From: Tretioscincus oriximinensis
Lineage: Eukaryota > Chordata > Lepidosauria > Squamata > Gymnophthalmidae
Assembly: GCA_022410635.1 (NCBI GenBank)
Contig: JAJVDF010000302.1
Coordinates: 1,087,641-1,151,640, forward strand
Direction of reading: 5' to 3'
DNA length: 64,000 nucleotides
The number at the start of each line of letters is the position of its first letter. Within the stretch, counting starts at the first letter, position 1. Shown here piece after piece: positions 47,401 through 54,439 of the stretch. The translations under genes and the position numbers were made by a program. The notes beneath the pieces are model-generated. The model had not been told where the DNA came from. It was given only the letters and a program-made list of their open reading frames with translations, and did not search any database.

Positions 47401-50400
47401 GGGCCTGTGTGTTCTTCTTGCTTTTGTTATGATTGGCATTTTCTGTAAACCTGTTAAGAAAATAGAAATGGCCTCTTGCAATTTGATAGACAAAAAAAAA
47501 GAAATATTTTTAAATATTTAGTAGCTTATTTATTTGAAATGCAGTGCAGTACAGTGGTACCTCGGTTCTCGAACGCCTTGAATGTCGACCAAATCGGTGT
47601 TCGACCAGGCGATTCCAGAAACTTTTGTCCTGGAATCCGAACACATATTTGGAACTCAAACTTCCTTCGGCGTTTTTTCGGCCAGGCGCGTCTTGCTTGC
47701 GTCATCAGTGTGCGTTTTTTCGGCCCGGCGCGCCTTGCTTCGGTTCTCGAACAATTTGGTTCTCGACCGTCCTCCCGGAACGAATTCTGTTCGAGAACCG
47801 AGGTACCACTGTATTTGTATACTATTAGCAGAACAGTATACACCCTCTTCCTCTCTCTCATTTTCTTCCTCCCCTTTTAATACCCTCCTATTTTTCCTCC
47901 TCTCCTCCTTCCTCTTATTTCAACTTTAAAAATGCAGCTGCCAACAGGCTTCACAATGTGATGTTGTCCTGCACCCTTCCCAATGGCTGCAACTTTAGAA
48001 TATTCACAATGCTACAGGCCATCTGGCTGGATAAACTTTGAGCCAGTGAGATTGCCTACAGGAAGATAGTCAACATTCCAACTGGATGCTTTATAAATAA
48101 AGATTCTTTATATAAAACCCTCGATGTGTGATTAACACTTTTTTTTAAAAAAAGGTTAAAACCATGAGCAAAAGAGGAGAAACAGTTTCACTGGGAGGAA
48201 CTTAATCCAAACTGTNTGAATTGCAAGTTGTTTGAAATCCCGGTTTCTGATGAGACTTCTGTTCTTTTCCACTCCAGATATTATCTGCAACCACAGTGGG
48301 TCTTTGACTCAGTCAATGCCAAGATGTGCCTTCCAGTGGCAGATTATTTCCCAGGTGTGATGCTGCCTCCTCACCTTTCGCCATTTGTAACCGAGAAGGA
48401 AGGGGACTACATCCCCCCAGAGAAGCTGAAACTGTTGGCCCTTCAGAGAGGTGACGAACTAGGTAAGACACACAGACTTGGTTCCATGTTCTGTGCCACA
48501 GGTAGCCAAGCGGCTTCCTGACACATCTGTGTTGGGAAGGTAGCACCATAAGTCAACACCCACCGTTATTTTGGTTTTCCATAGACGAAAGTGAGGAGGA
48601 GGAAGAAGAGGAAGAGGATGGAGAAGTAGAGGATAAAGAAGAATCTGACGAAGATCAGGATTCCGATCAGGAGGAAGAGGAAAAACTGAAGAAGATGGAG
48701 GCACAAAGATCTCAAAGCAAGGTATTTGATTTCAGAGAAATANCCNTGTTAGTCCAGTAGAAAGTCCAGCAAANGAGTTAGCAGCACTTTGAGACTAACT
48801 TGAGAAAAGTGGGTGGCAGAAGCTTCCNTAGACACGTCGACTTCTTCAGATGCGTCTACGAAAGCTTCTGCCACCCACTTTCCTCAAGTTAGTCTCAAAG
48901 TGCTACTAGCTCCTTTGCCGGACAAGGCATTTGAGAAAGTTGGTGAACTTATCACAGGTGATAACTTTCAGTGCTTCGTATTAATGGGAAGGCCCCCTCT
49001 GTGGAATGCACGATCCCTTTTCTGAGGGGTATCAGGAACCTACATTGTCCATGTTTAGACATCTGGTGAAGACACCCTTCCTTTTGGCTGAGCCAGGTAT
49101 TCCTTGCAGGTGCTTTATTATCTTTAACTGTTTAACTGTGCTTATGATTTTTTTCCTTANGACAGTCTATCCTGAGACCCTTGGGTATAAGGAAAAATAT
49201 AAATGTCAGGAANGAATGAATGGAAAAGTGTCTCTGGGGGAGGATTCCATAGGCCCCAAATAACCNGCCTACTGCATATCTAAGCCAAATGTTTCTATTT
49301 TCTGATAACCTTCCTTCTAGGATGGAAGCAGAGTGGGAATTTTTTTAAAAAAGTATGAAGTAGCGGATAAACGCCAAGTGATAAAAGCATTTTTGATGCA
49401 GTTAACAGATGACAGTTATATTCCCAAAATATCACTTGAAAATGAGCTATCCCAAGTCTTAAGTGTGCAAACTGGGACTAAGCATCAGGCTTCTACGATT
49501 TTCCTTCTCTCATTCTTAGACCTGCATTATTCACTTGGCTGCATAAATATAACATTCCATTCAGGATGAGATGAATAAAAAATACATTATAGCCTCAAAT
49601 AACGAGAACCAGCGAGTCCTTATTAGACTCCTCTTTTGAATACCTTGTATCTCACTTTAAGAAGGATTCAGAGAAAATGAGATTAGTCCAGAGAAGATCA
49701 GAAAATACCAGGGGATTGGAAACAAAGTTCTTTAAGGTCTTGCCACAAATGGCTGCCTGAAACATTTTTATTTAAAAATAAAATTTAGAGCTGTTGAAAA
49801 AGAAACGTACCGTTAAAAAAAGTTGGCTCTGTGTTTTCATCTGTAATCCTCCATTAAGAAAGGGCAAACTGGCTTGTGAACAATCCCACCTCTGAACCAT
49901 CTCTGAAGTGTATAAGAAGAATGCCTTCTTTGTGCTTCTGAATAGGGCACGAATGGCCCAGTTGCTAAAAGAGGACAAAGAACTGGGCTCTTATACCCCG
50001 CTTTTCCCACCTTTCAAAGGGACTCAAAGCAGCTTACAAGGGTATTTTTGCCCAAAGGCTGACATTCTATCTGCCACACGAGGCTGTGGTGGTTCCCATG
50101 CATCTACTTGCAGTCAGCTGCAATGTTTTGCCATTCTTGCTTTTGAATAGATGGGTTGGCTGGAGCTACAGGCTAGTGGAAGGTGCTCAGCCCTCTCCGA
50201 GTCCCACACAGGGCCTCAAAACCCCACCTCCCAGCTGAGAGACAGATTCCTTAGCGACTGAGCTATCCGTCTTCCGACTGAGATCCAGTTCCGAGGCCCA
50301 GTGTCGGACATTGGGGTGGTGGGCGCCCTCTACTGGCCTTCAGCTCTAACCAACTCAGCTATTCGACAAAGTGGATTTTTAATCTACATTTCAAATAGAT

Positions 50401-51417
50401 AAATGAGTACCACCATTCACGTAGTGGGGAAGATAGAACANANGTAAGCCTTTGGGTAAAAATTAACCTTGTAAGTTGCTTTCGGGTGAGAAGGACAGGA
50501 TATAGAAAACAGATTCTTCTTCTAAGCTGGCTCAGATATGTTTTCTTTCCCCTTGTGTATGTGAACACAGCGTAGAATTTGAATTTAAGTTTACTTCTTT
50601 CTTTTTCAGCAGCTGCCGGTAAAAGTCACTGCTGGTAAACTCTTGAAGGAGGACAGGCAGCGATTGGCCCAGGAGCAGCAAAGTGAGGAGAAGCGCTTGG
50701 CCATCATGATGATGAAGAAGCGGGAGAAATATCTCTATCAAAAGATTATGTTTGGGAAGAAGCGCAAGATTCGAGAGGTATTGCATTTGGGTTTTGGTTG
50801 GGTGGGAAAATTTCCCTAATATGGCTGATTATTTTCTTGATTTTGAAAGTTTTCATAATATTTTATTTAACTATAATTTTTTTAAAATTAACTATGTATA
50901 TGGGGAGGGGAGAGGGTTTGCCCTATTTTGTTTAGCAGTTTGTAAACTGCTTCACGATCCCAGTATAGGAAGCAGTACAAAAACATTCAAAGAGTTGTAA
51001 TTTTTGAAGGCACGAACGGTGCAGATGTAAAGAGGTGGACTTTCATACGAGAGATCTGATCTCGAGGCCCTCTGTCGGCCATGGTGTGGGGTGAGCGCCC
51101 TCTACCGGCCTCAGCTTCAAGCTGTTGGGAAAAAAGAAGATTTGCAATCTACGTTTCAAGTAGATTAATGAGTACCACTACAGATCTGGTGGGGAAGATA
51201 AAAAAAAATGGAAGCCTTCAAGCGAAAATTAACCTTGTAAGCTGTCCTGAGTCGCTTCGGGTGAGAAGGGCAGGGTATAAAAACCAGATTCTTCTCCTTT
51301 TGTGACCACACCGAATACCTTTCCTCCTCTCAGGCTAACAAACTGGCAGAGAAGCGAAAAGCTCACGACGCAGCAGTGAAATCGGAGAAGAAAGGAAAGA
51401 AAGCACGACGTGAATAA
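26351..51417 (+). CDS. PES1: PES1, pescadillo ribosome biogenesis factor, complete in 15 exons
   Basis: Pescadillo is the nucleolar subunit of the PeBoW complex (PES1, BOP1, WDR12), needed for 28S/5.8S rRNA maturation and 60S assembly. Exons: 26351-26374, 28319-28398, 31537-31690, 33235-33344, 35549-35720, 35861-35950, 38992-39108, 40543-40620, 41452-41541, 44467-44597, 47226-47351, 48278-48462, 48585-48721, 50610-50777 and 51334-51417. Together they make 1746 bases, or 581 residues plus stop; human has 588. The order is the pescadillo N-terminal domain (1 to about 290), a BRCT domain (about 325-420), a glutamate-rich acidic stretch (about 453-490) and a lysine/arginine-rich tail. The N-terminus [20 protein letters not shown] is the family signature. 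All junctions are GT-AG and in frame. Introns are expanded by repeats. TCN2 lies divergently upstream. Confidence 0.97.
26640..27345 (-). mobile_element. CR1-type LINE 3' ends, two or three joined copies
   Basis: The AGAACATAAGAAGAGCCATC tail start occurs twice (about 26706 and 26892). It is followed by one longer copy reaching the [18 protein letters not shown] coding block. It lies in PES1 intron 1. Confidence 0.82.
27640..28110 (+). repeat. Dispersed 430-bp repeat, copy C, with ZNF143-like motif
   Basis: Same order as copies A and B (CTTCCTGTTTTATGGTTTG, GGGCCTACTGGGAAGTGTAG, TTATAGGAAG). ACTACAACTCCCAGCCTGCA at 27993-28012 closely fits the ZNF143/STAF consensus. It is in PES1 intron 1, 200 bases before exon 2. 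Confidence 0.75.
28319..28398 (+). CDS. PES1: PES1 exon 2
   Basis: It codes for [20 protein letters not shown] and LSLPDF (residues 9-34), highly conserved in pescadillo. The acceptor is CTCCATCAG and the donor is TTCAG|GTATGG, phase 2. Confidence 0.96.
29003..29140. repeat. Short foldback structure
   Basis: TTGTCTTACCTACTTTTTAA and its inverted partner near 29105-29135, and GTAGTGGCGCAGCTGG with GAACTGCGCAACTAC, form an imperfect hairpin of about 45-base arms. Confidence 0.55.
29230..29560 (+). mobile_element. L2-type LINE 3' fragment
   Basis: It has the remnant order seen in the better copy at 56790: tail of the LHWLP domain, AACTATGCAATAATCTCCCC, AAGACGCATCTCTTTCATCT and CCACCCTGAGACAATA. 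Confidence 0.65.
29848..30457 (+). mobile_element. 610-bp hAT element with GC-rich interior
   Basis: The ends match the 188-bp MITEs (CAGGGGTGGGCAATTA, then GCCCAGGTCTG). CTCTAACC flanks both sides perfectly (29840-29847 and 30458-30465). About 440 bases of the interior (roughly 29930-30400) are very GC- and CpG-rich and absent from the 188-bp copies. It lies in PES1 intron 2. Confidence 0.88.
31230..31450. repeat. Interspersed repeat fragment, LINE-like
   Basis: GGGCCTTATAGGTTAAAGTT and CTTGAATTGGGCTTGG belong to a widespread vertebrate LINE-derived segment I recognise but cannot place in a family with certainty. Confidence 0.4.
31537..31690 (+). CDS. PES1: PES1 exon 3
   Basis: Residues 35-86: [20 protein letters not shown], then [20 protein letters not shown] and [11 protein letters not shown]. 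It is almost identical to mammalian PES1. The acceptor is CTTTCCAG and the donor is AAG|GTGCTG, phase 0. Confidence 0.97.
32064..32151 (+). repeat. 88-bp perfect direct repeat, first copy
   Basis: It starts CCAAATTATTTTATGGAGGG and ends TGTATGCTGGGCC. The second copy, 842 bases downstream at 32906-32993, appears identical. Confidence 0.92.
32906..32993 (+). repeat. 88-bp perfect direct repeat, second copy
   Basis: Identical by eye to 32064-32151. Both are in PES1 intron 3. The flanks differ immediately on both sides. Confidence 0.92.
33098..33200 (-). mobile_element. CR1 3'-terminal fragment
   Basis: AATCAGAGTTGGAAGGGACC followed by a GTCCAACCCAAAGTAGGATTC region, the common CR1 end. It ends 35 bases before PES1 exon 4. 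Confidence 0.65.
33235..33344 (+). CDS. PES1: PES1 exon 4
   Basis: Residues 87-123: [20 protein letters not shown] and [16 protein letters not shown]. The acceptor is CTTCTCCAG and the donor is GAAAG|GTGAGA, phase 2. Confidence 0.96.
33900..34060 (-). mobile_element. CR1 3'-terminal fragment
   Basis: AGAATCCTAGAGTTGGAAGG to CCAGTGGAACAG, the same end as at 36108. Confidence 0.65.
34548..34770 (-). mobile_element. tRNA-derived SINE
   Basis: TTTATACCTTGCCCTTCTCA, CCAAAGGCTTACACCTATCT and the GTGGTAGTATCCATTTATC body, inverted relative to PES1. Confidence 0.65.
34839..35321. mobile_element. hAT-type element, 483 bp
   Basis: It begins CAGGGGTGGGGAAACTGTGG and ends AAATGTTTCCCCACCTCTG. The flanks CTTTAAAG and CTCAAAAG match in 6 of 8 bases. 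The interior has no similarity to the 188-bp family that I can see. It lies in PES1 intron 4, 230 bases before exon 5. Confidence 0.75.
35549..35720 (+). CDS. PES1: PES1 exon 5
   Basis: Residues 123-180: [40 protein letters not shown] and [17 protein letters not shown]. This is the most conserved block of the N-terminal domain. The acceptor GACTGTAG has a weak pyrimidine tract. The donor is AAG|GTGAGG, phase 0. Confidence 0.96.
35861..35950 (+). CDS. PES1: PES1 exon 6
   Basis: Residues 181-210: [20 protein letters not shown] then [10 protein letters not shown]. It is separated from exon 5 by only 140 bases, the shortest PES1 intron after intron 12 (122 bases). The acceptor is CTGGCCAG and the donor is AAT|GTGAGT. 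Confidence 0.96.
36108..36212 (-). repeat. 35-bp tandem triplication at a CR1 end
   Basis: AGAATCATAGAGTTGGAAGG plus GACCTCCAGGGTCAT is repeated three times with a period of 35 bases (36108, 36143, 36178). A longer CR1 fragment on the minus strand follows to about 36650. Confidence 0.85.
36655..37260 (-). mobile_element. CR1-type LINE 3' end
   Basis: AAGAACATAAGAAGAGCCAT tail, the usual 3' region, the TTTCCTTTGTCTTTTCTCAC block and a GATCGAGATTCTATG coding remnant. PES1 intron 6. Confidence 0.82.
38267..38480 (-). mobile_element. CR1-type 3' end, short
   Basis: AAGAACATAAGAACATAAGA tail and the CCATCCCGGAGGCAGCATCC block. The remainder is truncated. Confidence 0.8.
38992..39108 (+). CDS. 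PES1: PES1 exon 7
   Basis: Residues 211-249: [39 protein letters not shown]. The acceptor is ATTTCCAG and the donor is AAG|GTAAGC, phase 0. Confidence 0.97.
39590..39802. mobile_element. Foldback retroposon-like element, 213 bp
   Basis: The two arms are inverted copies of a segment with CAGCACTTTGAGACTAACTT and GAGAAAAGTGGTTGGC, meeting at a short centre with CTTCTTCAG. TGAACATATAG flanks both sides (39579-39589 and 39803-39813), a perfect 11-bp duplication. PES1 intron 7. Confidence 0.9.
40543..40620 (+). CDS. PES1: PES1 exon 8
   Basis: Residues 250-275: [20 protein letters not shown] then SESYME, a less conserved linker after the N-terminal domain. The acceptor is CTTCTAG and the donor is GAG|GTAAGC, phase 0. 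Confidence 0.95.
40690..41135 (+). mobile_element. L2-type LINE 3' fragment
   Basis: AAATAACTTGGCCCCAAATA, TGCCTTAAGATCTGCAG and CTTGAAGACGCGCCTCATTT parallel the copy at 56790. The tail is CCCTGAGATGTTTGC then TATAAATAAATAA. Confidence 0.75.
41452..41541 (+). CDS. PES1: PES1 exon 9
   Basis: Residues 276-305: [20 protein letters not shown] then [10 protein letters not shown], matching the [13 protein letters not shown] stretch of mammals. The acceptor is CTCTTTAG and the donor is GGA|GTAAGT, phase 0. Confidence 0.96.
41640..41890. repeat. Repeat rich in GGAAGTGAC motifs
   Basis: AGAAGTGACGTCACTCC (a perfect TGACGTCA at 41719-41726), GGGAGTGACATCGTTTGTG and TGTCACTTCCGG are variants of one short motif. 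A related stretch is at 45965-46090. Confidence 0.55.
42390..42705 (-). mobile_element. Full-length tRNA-derived SINE
   Basis: Read on the minus strand, GGCACGGATAGCTCAGTTGC carries an A box and GGGGTTTCGAAGCCCTGTG a B box, as in a tRNA gene. The body with GCTATTCGAAAGCATGAATT and GAGCCTGGTGGGGAAG follows, ending at TTGTAAGCCGCTTTGAGTCC and a GTTCTTCTTCTTC tail. It is the reference copy for this family. It lies in PES1 intron 9. Confidence 0.85.
43430..43650 (+). mobile_element. tRNA-derived SINE, diverged
   Basis: GCGCCCTCTATTGTCCTTAG, AAGAAATTGCAAGTAGATGA and TGTAATGGGGAAGATAG follow the SINE order. The head is decayed. Confidence 0.65.
43902..44089 (-). mobile_element. 188-bp hAT MITE, inverted copy
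   Basis: It starts CAGACCTGGGCAAGG and ends ATTGCCCACCCCTG. CTCTAGAG flanks both sides perfectly (43894-43901 and 44090-44097). It is the reverse complement of 10836-11023, with the same 188-bp length. PES1 intron 9. Confidence 0.93.
44320..44415 (+). mobile_element. tRNA-derived SINE 3' fragment
   Basis: GCTTGTAAGCCATTTGGAGT and the CTTCCTCTTCTTC tail only. It ends about 50 bases before PES1 exon 10. Confidence 0.6.
44467..44597 (+). CDS. PES1: PES1 exon 10: start of BRCT domain
   Basis: Residues 306-349. A charged helix ([20 protein letters not shown]) leads into the BRCT domain with [20 protein letters not shown] and FIIR. The acceptor is TTTTTCAG and the donor is ATCCG|GTATGT, phase 2. 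Confidence 0.96.
44940..45350 (+). mobile_element. L2-type LINE 3' fragment
   Basis: TTTGCTACCGAGCCCCAGTT, AATATTTGGAGGAACACTTC and a GTGGGAGGGACCTTTTTGTG block correspond to the L2-like protein at 57060-57378. PES1 intron 10. Confidence 0.7.
46370..46392. repeat. AT dinucleotide microsatellite
   Basis: About eleven AT units in PES1 intron 10. Confidence 0.8.
46433..46680. mobile_element. TAGG-type hAT-like element, right end missing
   Basis: It starts TAGGCTGACCCCTTTTGGGG and carries CACTGCACCACCACTAGGG. It stops near 46675 without a matching terminus. PES1 intron 10. Confidence 0.7.
47226..47351 (+). CDS. PES1: PES1 exon 11: BRCT middle
   Basis: Residues 349-391: [20 protein letters not shown] then [20 protein letters not shown]. 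It carries the FGG turn and the ITHQIVDRP strand typical of the pescadillo BRCT domain. The acceptor is CTTGGCAG and the donor is GGCAG|GTGAGG. Confidence 0.96.
47550..47813. mobile_element. Tc1/mariner-like MITE, 264 bp
   Basis: TACAGTGGTACCTCGGTTCT at the left and its reverse complement at the right are near-perfect inverted repeats starting with a TA dinucleotide, the usual target of Tc1/mariner or Tigger elements. The centre is GC-rich. PES1 intron 11. Confidence 0.82.
48278..48462 (+). CDS. PES1: PES1 exon 12: BRCT end
   Basis: Residues 391-453: [40 protein letters not shown] and [20 protein letters not shown]. The [10 protein letters not shown] tryptophan motif closes the BRCT fold. 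The acceptor is CCACTCCAG and the donor is CTAG|GTAAGA, phase 1. Confidence 0.97.
48585..48721 (+). CDS. PES1: PES1 exon 13: acidic region
   Basis: Residues 453-498, mostly glutamate and aspartate ([20 protein letters not shown] and onward), then [17 protein letters not shown]. It is shorter than the human acidic region. The donor is CAAG|GTATTT, which is weak. A foldback element starts nine bases downstream at 48730, and its 12-base target duplication includes the donor itself. Confidence 0.95.
48730..48922. mobile_element. Foldback retroposon-like element at a PES1 splice donor
   Basis: Same family as 39590 and 59923 (TCAGAGAAATA start, CAGCACTTTGAGACTAACTT arms). The flanks CAAGGTATTTGA (48718-48729) and CAAGGCATTTGA (48923-48934) match in 11 of 12 bases. 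The first copy spans the end of exon 13 and its GT donor. Confidence 0.9.
48935..49215 (+). mobile_element. L2-type LINE 3' fragment
   Basis: GGCCCCCTCTGTGGAATGCA, CTGGTGAAGACACCCTTCCT and TATCCTGAGACCCTTGGGT are the L2-like 3' end in decayed form. Confidence 0.55.
49970..50272 (-). mobile_element. tRNA-derived SINE, near full length
   Basis: TTATACCCCGCTTTTCCCAC, GCTGACATTCTATCTGCC and GCCCTCTCCGAGTCC, ending in GACTGAGCTATCCGT (a tRNA A-box region on the minus strand). PES1 intron 13. Confidence 0.82.
50280..50525 (+). mobile_element. tRNA-derived SINE, second in a back-to-back pair
   Basis: AGATCCAGTTCCGAGGCC head, GGCGCCCTCTACTGGCC, then AATAGATAAATGAGTACCAC and a GATTCTTCTTCT tail. It faces away from the copy ending at 50272. 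Its tail is 85 bases before PES1 exon 14. Confidence 0.75.
50610..50777 (+). CDS. PES1: PES1 exon 14
   Basis: Residues 499-554: [20 protein letters not shown], then [20 protein letters not shown] and [16 protein letters not shown]. It is basic and helical. The acceptor reads TTTCAGCAG|CTG, so two AG sites three bases apart could add or drop one glutamine. The donor is GAG|GTATTG, phase 0. Confidence 0.96.
51008..51300 (+). mobile_element. tRNA-derived SINE, full length
   Basis: AAGGCACGAACGGTGCAGAT head, GCGCCCTCTACCGGCC, AGTAGATTAATGAGTACC and TTGTAAGCTGTCCTGAGTCG, ending ATTCTTCTCC. It ends 33 bases before PES1 exon 15. Confidence 0.75.
51334..51417 (+). CDS. PES1: PES1 exon 15 and stop
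   Basis: Residues 555-581: [20 protein letters not shown] then GKKARRE and a TAA stop. The lysine/arginine-rich end fits the nucleolar targeting tail of the family. The acceptor is CCTCTCAG. Confidence 0.97.
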   Translation, partial: ANKLAEKRKAHDAAVKSEKKGKKARRE

Positions 51418-51965
51418 TGCAGGCTTTTTGTCTCAACCCTGCAAGACGGAATCGGGACTTTCAGTGGGAGAACTTCAGTTTCCTTTGTCTGTGCTAAGGG
51501 AATGAATAACAACGCCAGGTTTTTAAGGGCTTCTCTGGGAAATGCTCATTTGATCTCTAGAAAATTTTCATTTGGAGTTTCCCCATTGCAGAATTGCTGC
51601 TGCAGTGCAGTGGATCCGTAAATTAGAGCAGGCCAAAAGATACCCTTTTGGTGAGTGCTCTCTTTTGGGTAAAACTATCTCCATTTCCCCTGCGGGTGAC
51701 TGAATTTTCGGAATTCGTTATAAGAGGAAAAAACATAGACCTTGTCGGTACAGCTTGAGAGAATTACGGCTCCGAGAAGATCTCTTTTTCTCTAGTTATT
51801 TTTTGCTTACAGGATCAACATAGCCCCACGTCTTGCAAAACTGATAGAGGGTTTCCTTTTAACTGTGCATATCTCCGTTTTCTGGTGAAGTATGGCTGGA
51901 TTTAAAGCTCCAAATTGTTTAAAAACTTTTGATATGATGTAAATAAAATCTACATTGTAAATTTT
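51418..51965 (+). other. PES1: PES1 3' UTR with poly(A) signal
   Basis: About 540 bases follow the stop without any obvious repeat. A canonical AATAAA lies at 51942-51947, so cleavage is expected around 51960. The end of the UTR is inferred from this signal only. Confidence 0.7.
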
Positions 51966-52005
51966 GAAATCTTCTTGACAGACCTATCTAAGAAACATCA
52001 GTATA

Positions 52006-52036
52006 TAGGGTTGCCATATTTTGGCAGCCCAAAACC

Positions 52037-52081
<45 letters not shown>

Positions 52082-52486
52082 TTGCACGCACACGTGTGCA
52101 CACACACACACATGCATGTGCATGAACACACACGCACGCACACGGACAGGCAGAACAGAGCTGCACAAAAGCTCTGTTCTCCTGTCAAAATCCCAAGCGT
52201 TTTTCCCCTGCTGGAGGCGAGCTGGCGCGCTCTGCCTGACATCAGGCGTGAAACCCCGCCTCCAGCAGAGGAGCAGCTACGGCACACACTGAGGTTCCTT
52301 CCAGGACCCTAGAAAGTGTCACTCAGGCTCCAGCTGTCAGCCCTGATGGCTTCTTTGCCTTTAAAATCCCGGATTTTTACATTCCCTGATGCAGCATCGG
52401 GGAATGTAAAAATCCGGGATTTTCTTTAAAACCTGGATCCCCCAAACTGGGATTGTCCCACCTTCCCGGGACGTATGGCAACCTTA
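52006..52486. mobile_element. hAT-like element with TAGGGTTGCCATA ends, 481 bp
   Basis: TAGGGTTGCCATATTTTGGC at the left pairs with ACGTATGGCAACCTTA at the right. TCAGTATA and TCATCATA flank it (6 of 8). It contains a GT microsatellite (52038-52079) and a strong internal hairpin (about 52363-52424, AAAATCCCGGATTTTTACAT arm). It starts 40 bases after the expected PES1 poly(A) site. Confidence 0.75.
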
Positions 52487-53264
52487 TCATCATAGGAACA
52501 GAGGTGTGCATGCTTATTTTTGAGGCTTACCAACGAACGCCCATCCATCGCTTAGTAAAAAAGGGGAGGGACTGGCACTCCTCTCAGTCCCACCTAGCAG
52601 ATTATGTAATCGGGAAAAAATCAACAAGACTTTTATGAAAGATAACAGGCAAATTAAAAGTAACATCTTTATACTAAGCTGGGTTTTTTTTTTTTCATTT
52701 AAAATTGTAAATAATAGGATCNGGTTACATTTTATTGAAATATACTCTGGAACTTTTAATCCAGTGATGTGTATCTTGTGTAGTCATCCCTCCACGTGGC
52801 CACATAACTGATGGAAAGTTTATTTAAGAAAAGACAGCGCCTTTAAACTTGGGAGAAGGGAGTAGGANAATTTATCTATCAATAAATAAGGTTTACAAAG
52901 TTTTATTGACTCAACCGGTTTCTTTTTCTGTAAATGCTTCAAAATGAAAACTAGATCTGGTCAGGGACTTGCAAATGATGTCCGTAGCAGTTGGTGGTTG
53001 GCTGGACAAGTGGAATAAACCTAATGTGTTTAGAAGGAGCCTACAGGTATGTAGACAATGTTCTGGGGTTTTTCTCTTTTTTAAAATGTGCTTTGTTCTG
53101 GAACTTTTAGGGTGGTAGGCATGTTCTAAATAGACATGATTTTGTTGGTTTATTTGCTTCCCAAGGTCCAAGAAAAGCAATTATGGCTAGCCGCCTTTGT
53201 AGCCCAGAAGCCAGCTTTCACACACTGCCATCTTTCTGGGGCCTCATCCCAGCCATTGAATTAT

Positions 53265-53470
53265 AGACTCATAAAGTTCAAAGGGACTCTACTGGCCTTA
53301 GCTTCAGCCAACCTAGCTGCTTGAAAGCAAGCAATTGCAAGTTGATCAATTGGGACCATCACAATGTGATGGGGAAGTTAGTCTTCAGGCCAAAAATAAC
53401 CTTGTAATCCACTTTGAGTTCCAAGAGTGGAGTATTAGACCTAGAATTATTATTTCTTCTTCTCCTCCTC
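53265..53470 (+). mobile_element. tRNA-derived SINE, diverged
   Basis: GGGACTCTACTGGCCTTAGC, GCTTGAAAGCAAGCAATTGC, ATGTGATGGGGAAGTTAG and an ATTTCTTCTTCTCC tail. Confidence 0.65.
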
Positions 53471-53539
53471 CTTTTCCTCCTCCTCCTCAGAACAACCCAG
53501 TAAGGTAACTAAGGCTGGCCACAAATTTGAACCTACCTT

Positions 53540-54040
53540 ATGAAATCTGGCTGCAATGTCTGGGCCTCTTCAGCCTCAAAAGATGTTGTTTGAGAGGAGA
53601 CCTAATTGAGGTGTATAAAATCATGCATGGGATGGATAAGGTGAATAGAGAAAAACTATTTTCTCTATCACAACACTAGTACCAGGGGGCGTTCCTTGAA
53701 ACTCAGGGGGAGAAGAGTGAGGACAGACAAAGGAAAGTATTTTTTTCACCCAGTGGGTCATCGGCCTTTGGAATTTACTTCCAGAAGAGGTGTGGTAGAC
53801 AGGACTGGACAAGTTCCTGAAATCCAAGTTACTAGGATAGATGTCTTGATATTGCCTCCGAGATGGAGCAACAGGCAGGATTCCTGAAATGCTATTTGCA
53901 GGGTATTGAGAACAGTTGAAGATTTTGCCTCTTTCTGTTCCAGACTGGCCAGGTGCAGTTGGTGGACGTCTGTGTGAGACAGAAGGCTGGACTATATGGG
54001 CTCCAGCCCCANTCAGCAGGGCTCCTCTTATGTTCTAACC
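53540..54040 (+). mobile_element. CR1-type LINE 3' end
   Basis: ATGCATGGGATGGATAAGGT, GAAAGTATTTTTTTCACCC and a 3' part ending CTCCTCTTATGTTC. It has a deletion around the LPEEV codons. Confidence 0.8.
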
Positions 54041-54309
54041 CTTCATTCCTGACAGAGGGAGCAACAGGGGCACGTGCTCCAGGAGATAAGTTGGAGCTGC
54101 CAAAATGGTCACCACAGGATTCCAATCCATTGAGGTGCCACTGGAATTGATGTTTGTCCTGGGGGACACAGAATCTAGTTACAAACCAGCTTTCTTGCAC
54201 TTTAGAGTTTATTTCTAAATCCTTTTTGGGTAAGTCTAAGCATTCTGCAGATGTGTCCCAAAGTCCAATTAAATTACATTTTCAGGATAACTAATAACTT
54301 ACCTGTTCA

Positions 54310-54427
54310 ATTCAGAGAAACAGCCATGTTAGTCCAGTAGAAGGTCCAGCAAAGGGGCTATTAGCACTCTGAGACTAACCCACTTTTCTCCTGTTATTCT
54401 CAAAGTGCTACTAGCTCCTTTGCTGGA
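54310..54427. mobile_element. Foldback retroposon-like element, centre deleted
   Basis: TTCAGAGAAACAGCCATGTT start and CTCAAAGTGCTACTAGCTCC right arm. TTACCTGTTCA and TTATCTGTTCA flank it (10 of 11). At 118 bases it is the shortest of the four copies. Confidence 0.82.
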
Positions 54428-54439
54428 TTATCTGTTCAT

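Noticed and set aside
48218..48523. 97-codon open frame continuing beyond PES1 exon 12
   Set aside because: It reads through the GTAAGA donor; the protein family and phase require splicing at 48462.
52038..52140. GT-rich stretch as a CRISPR-like or coding repeat
   Set aside because: It is a simple GT/CA microsatellite inside a transposon; no spacers and no cas genes, and the genome is vertebrate.
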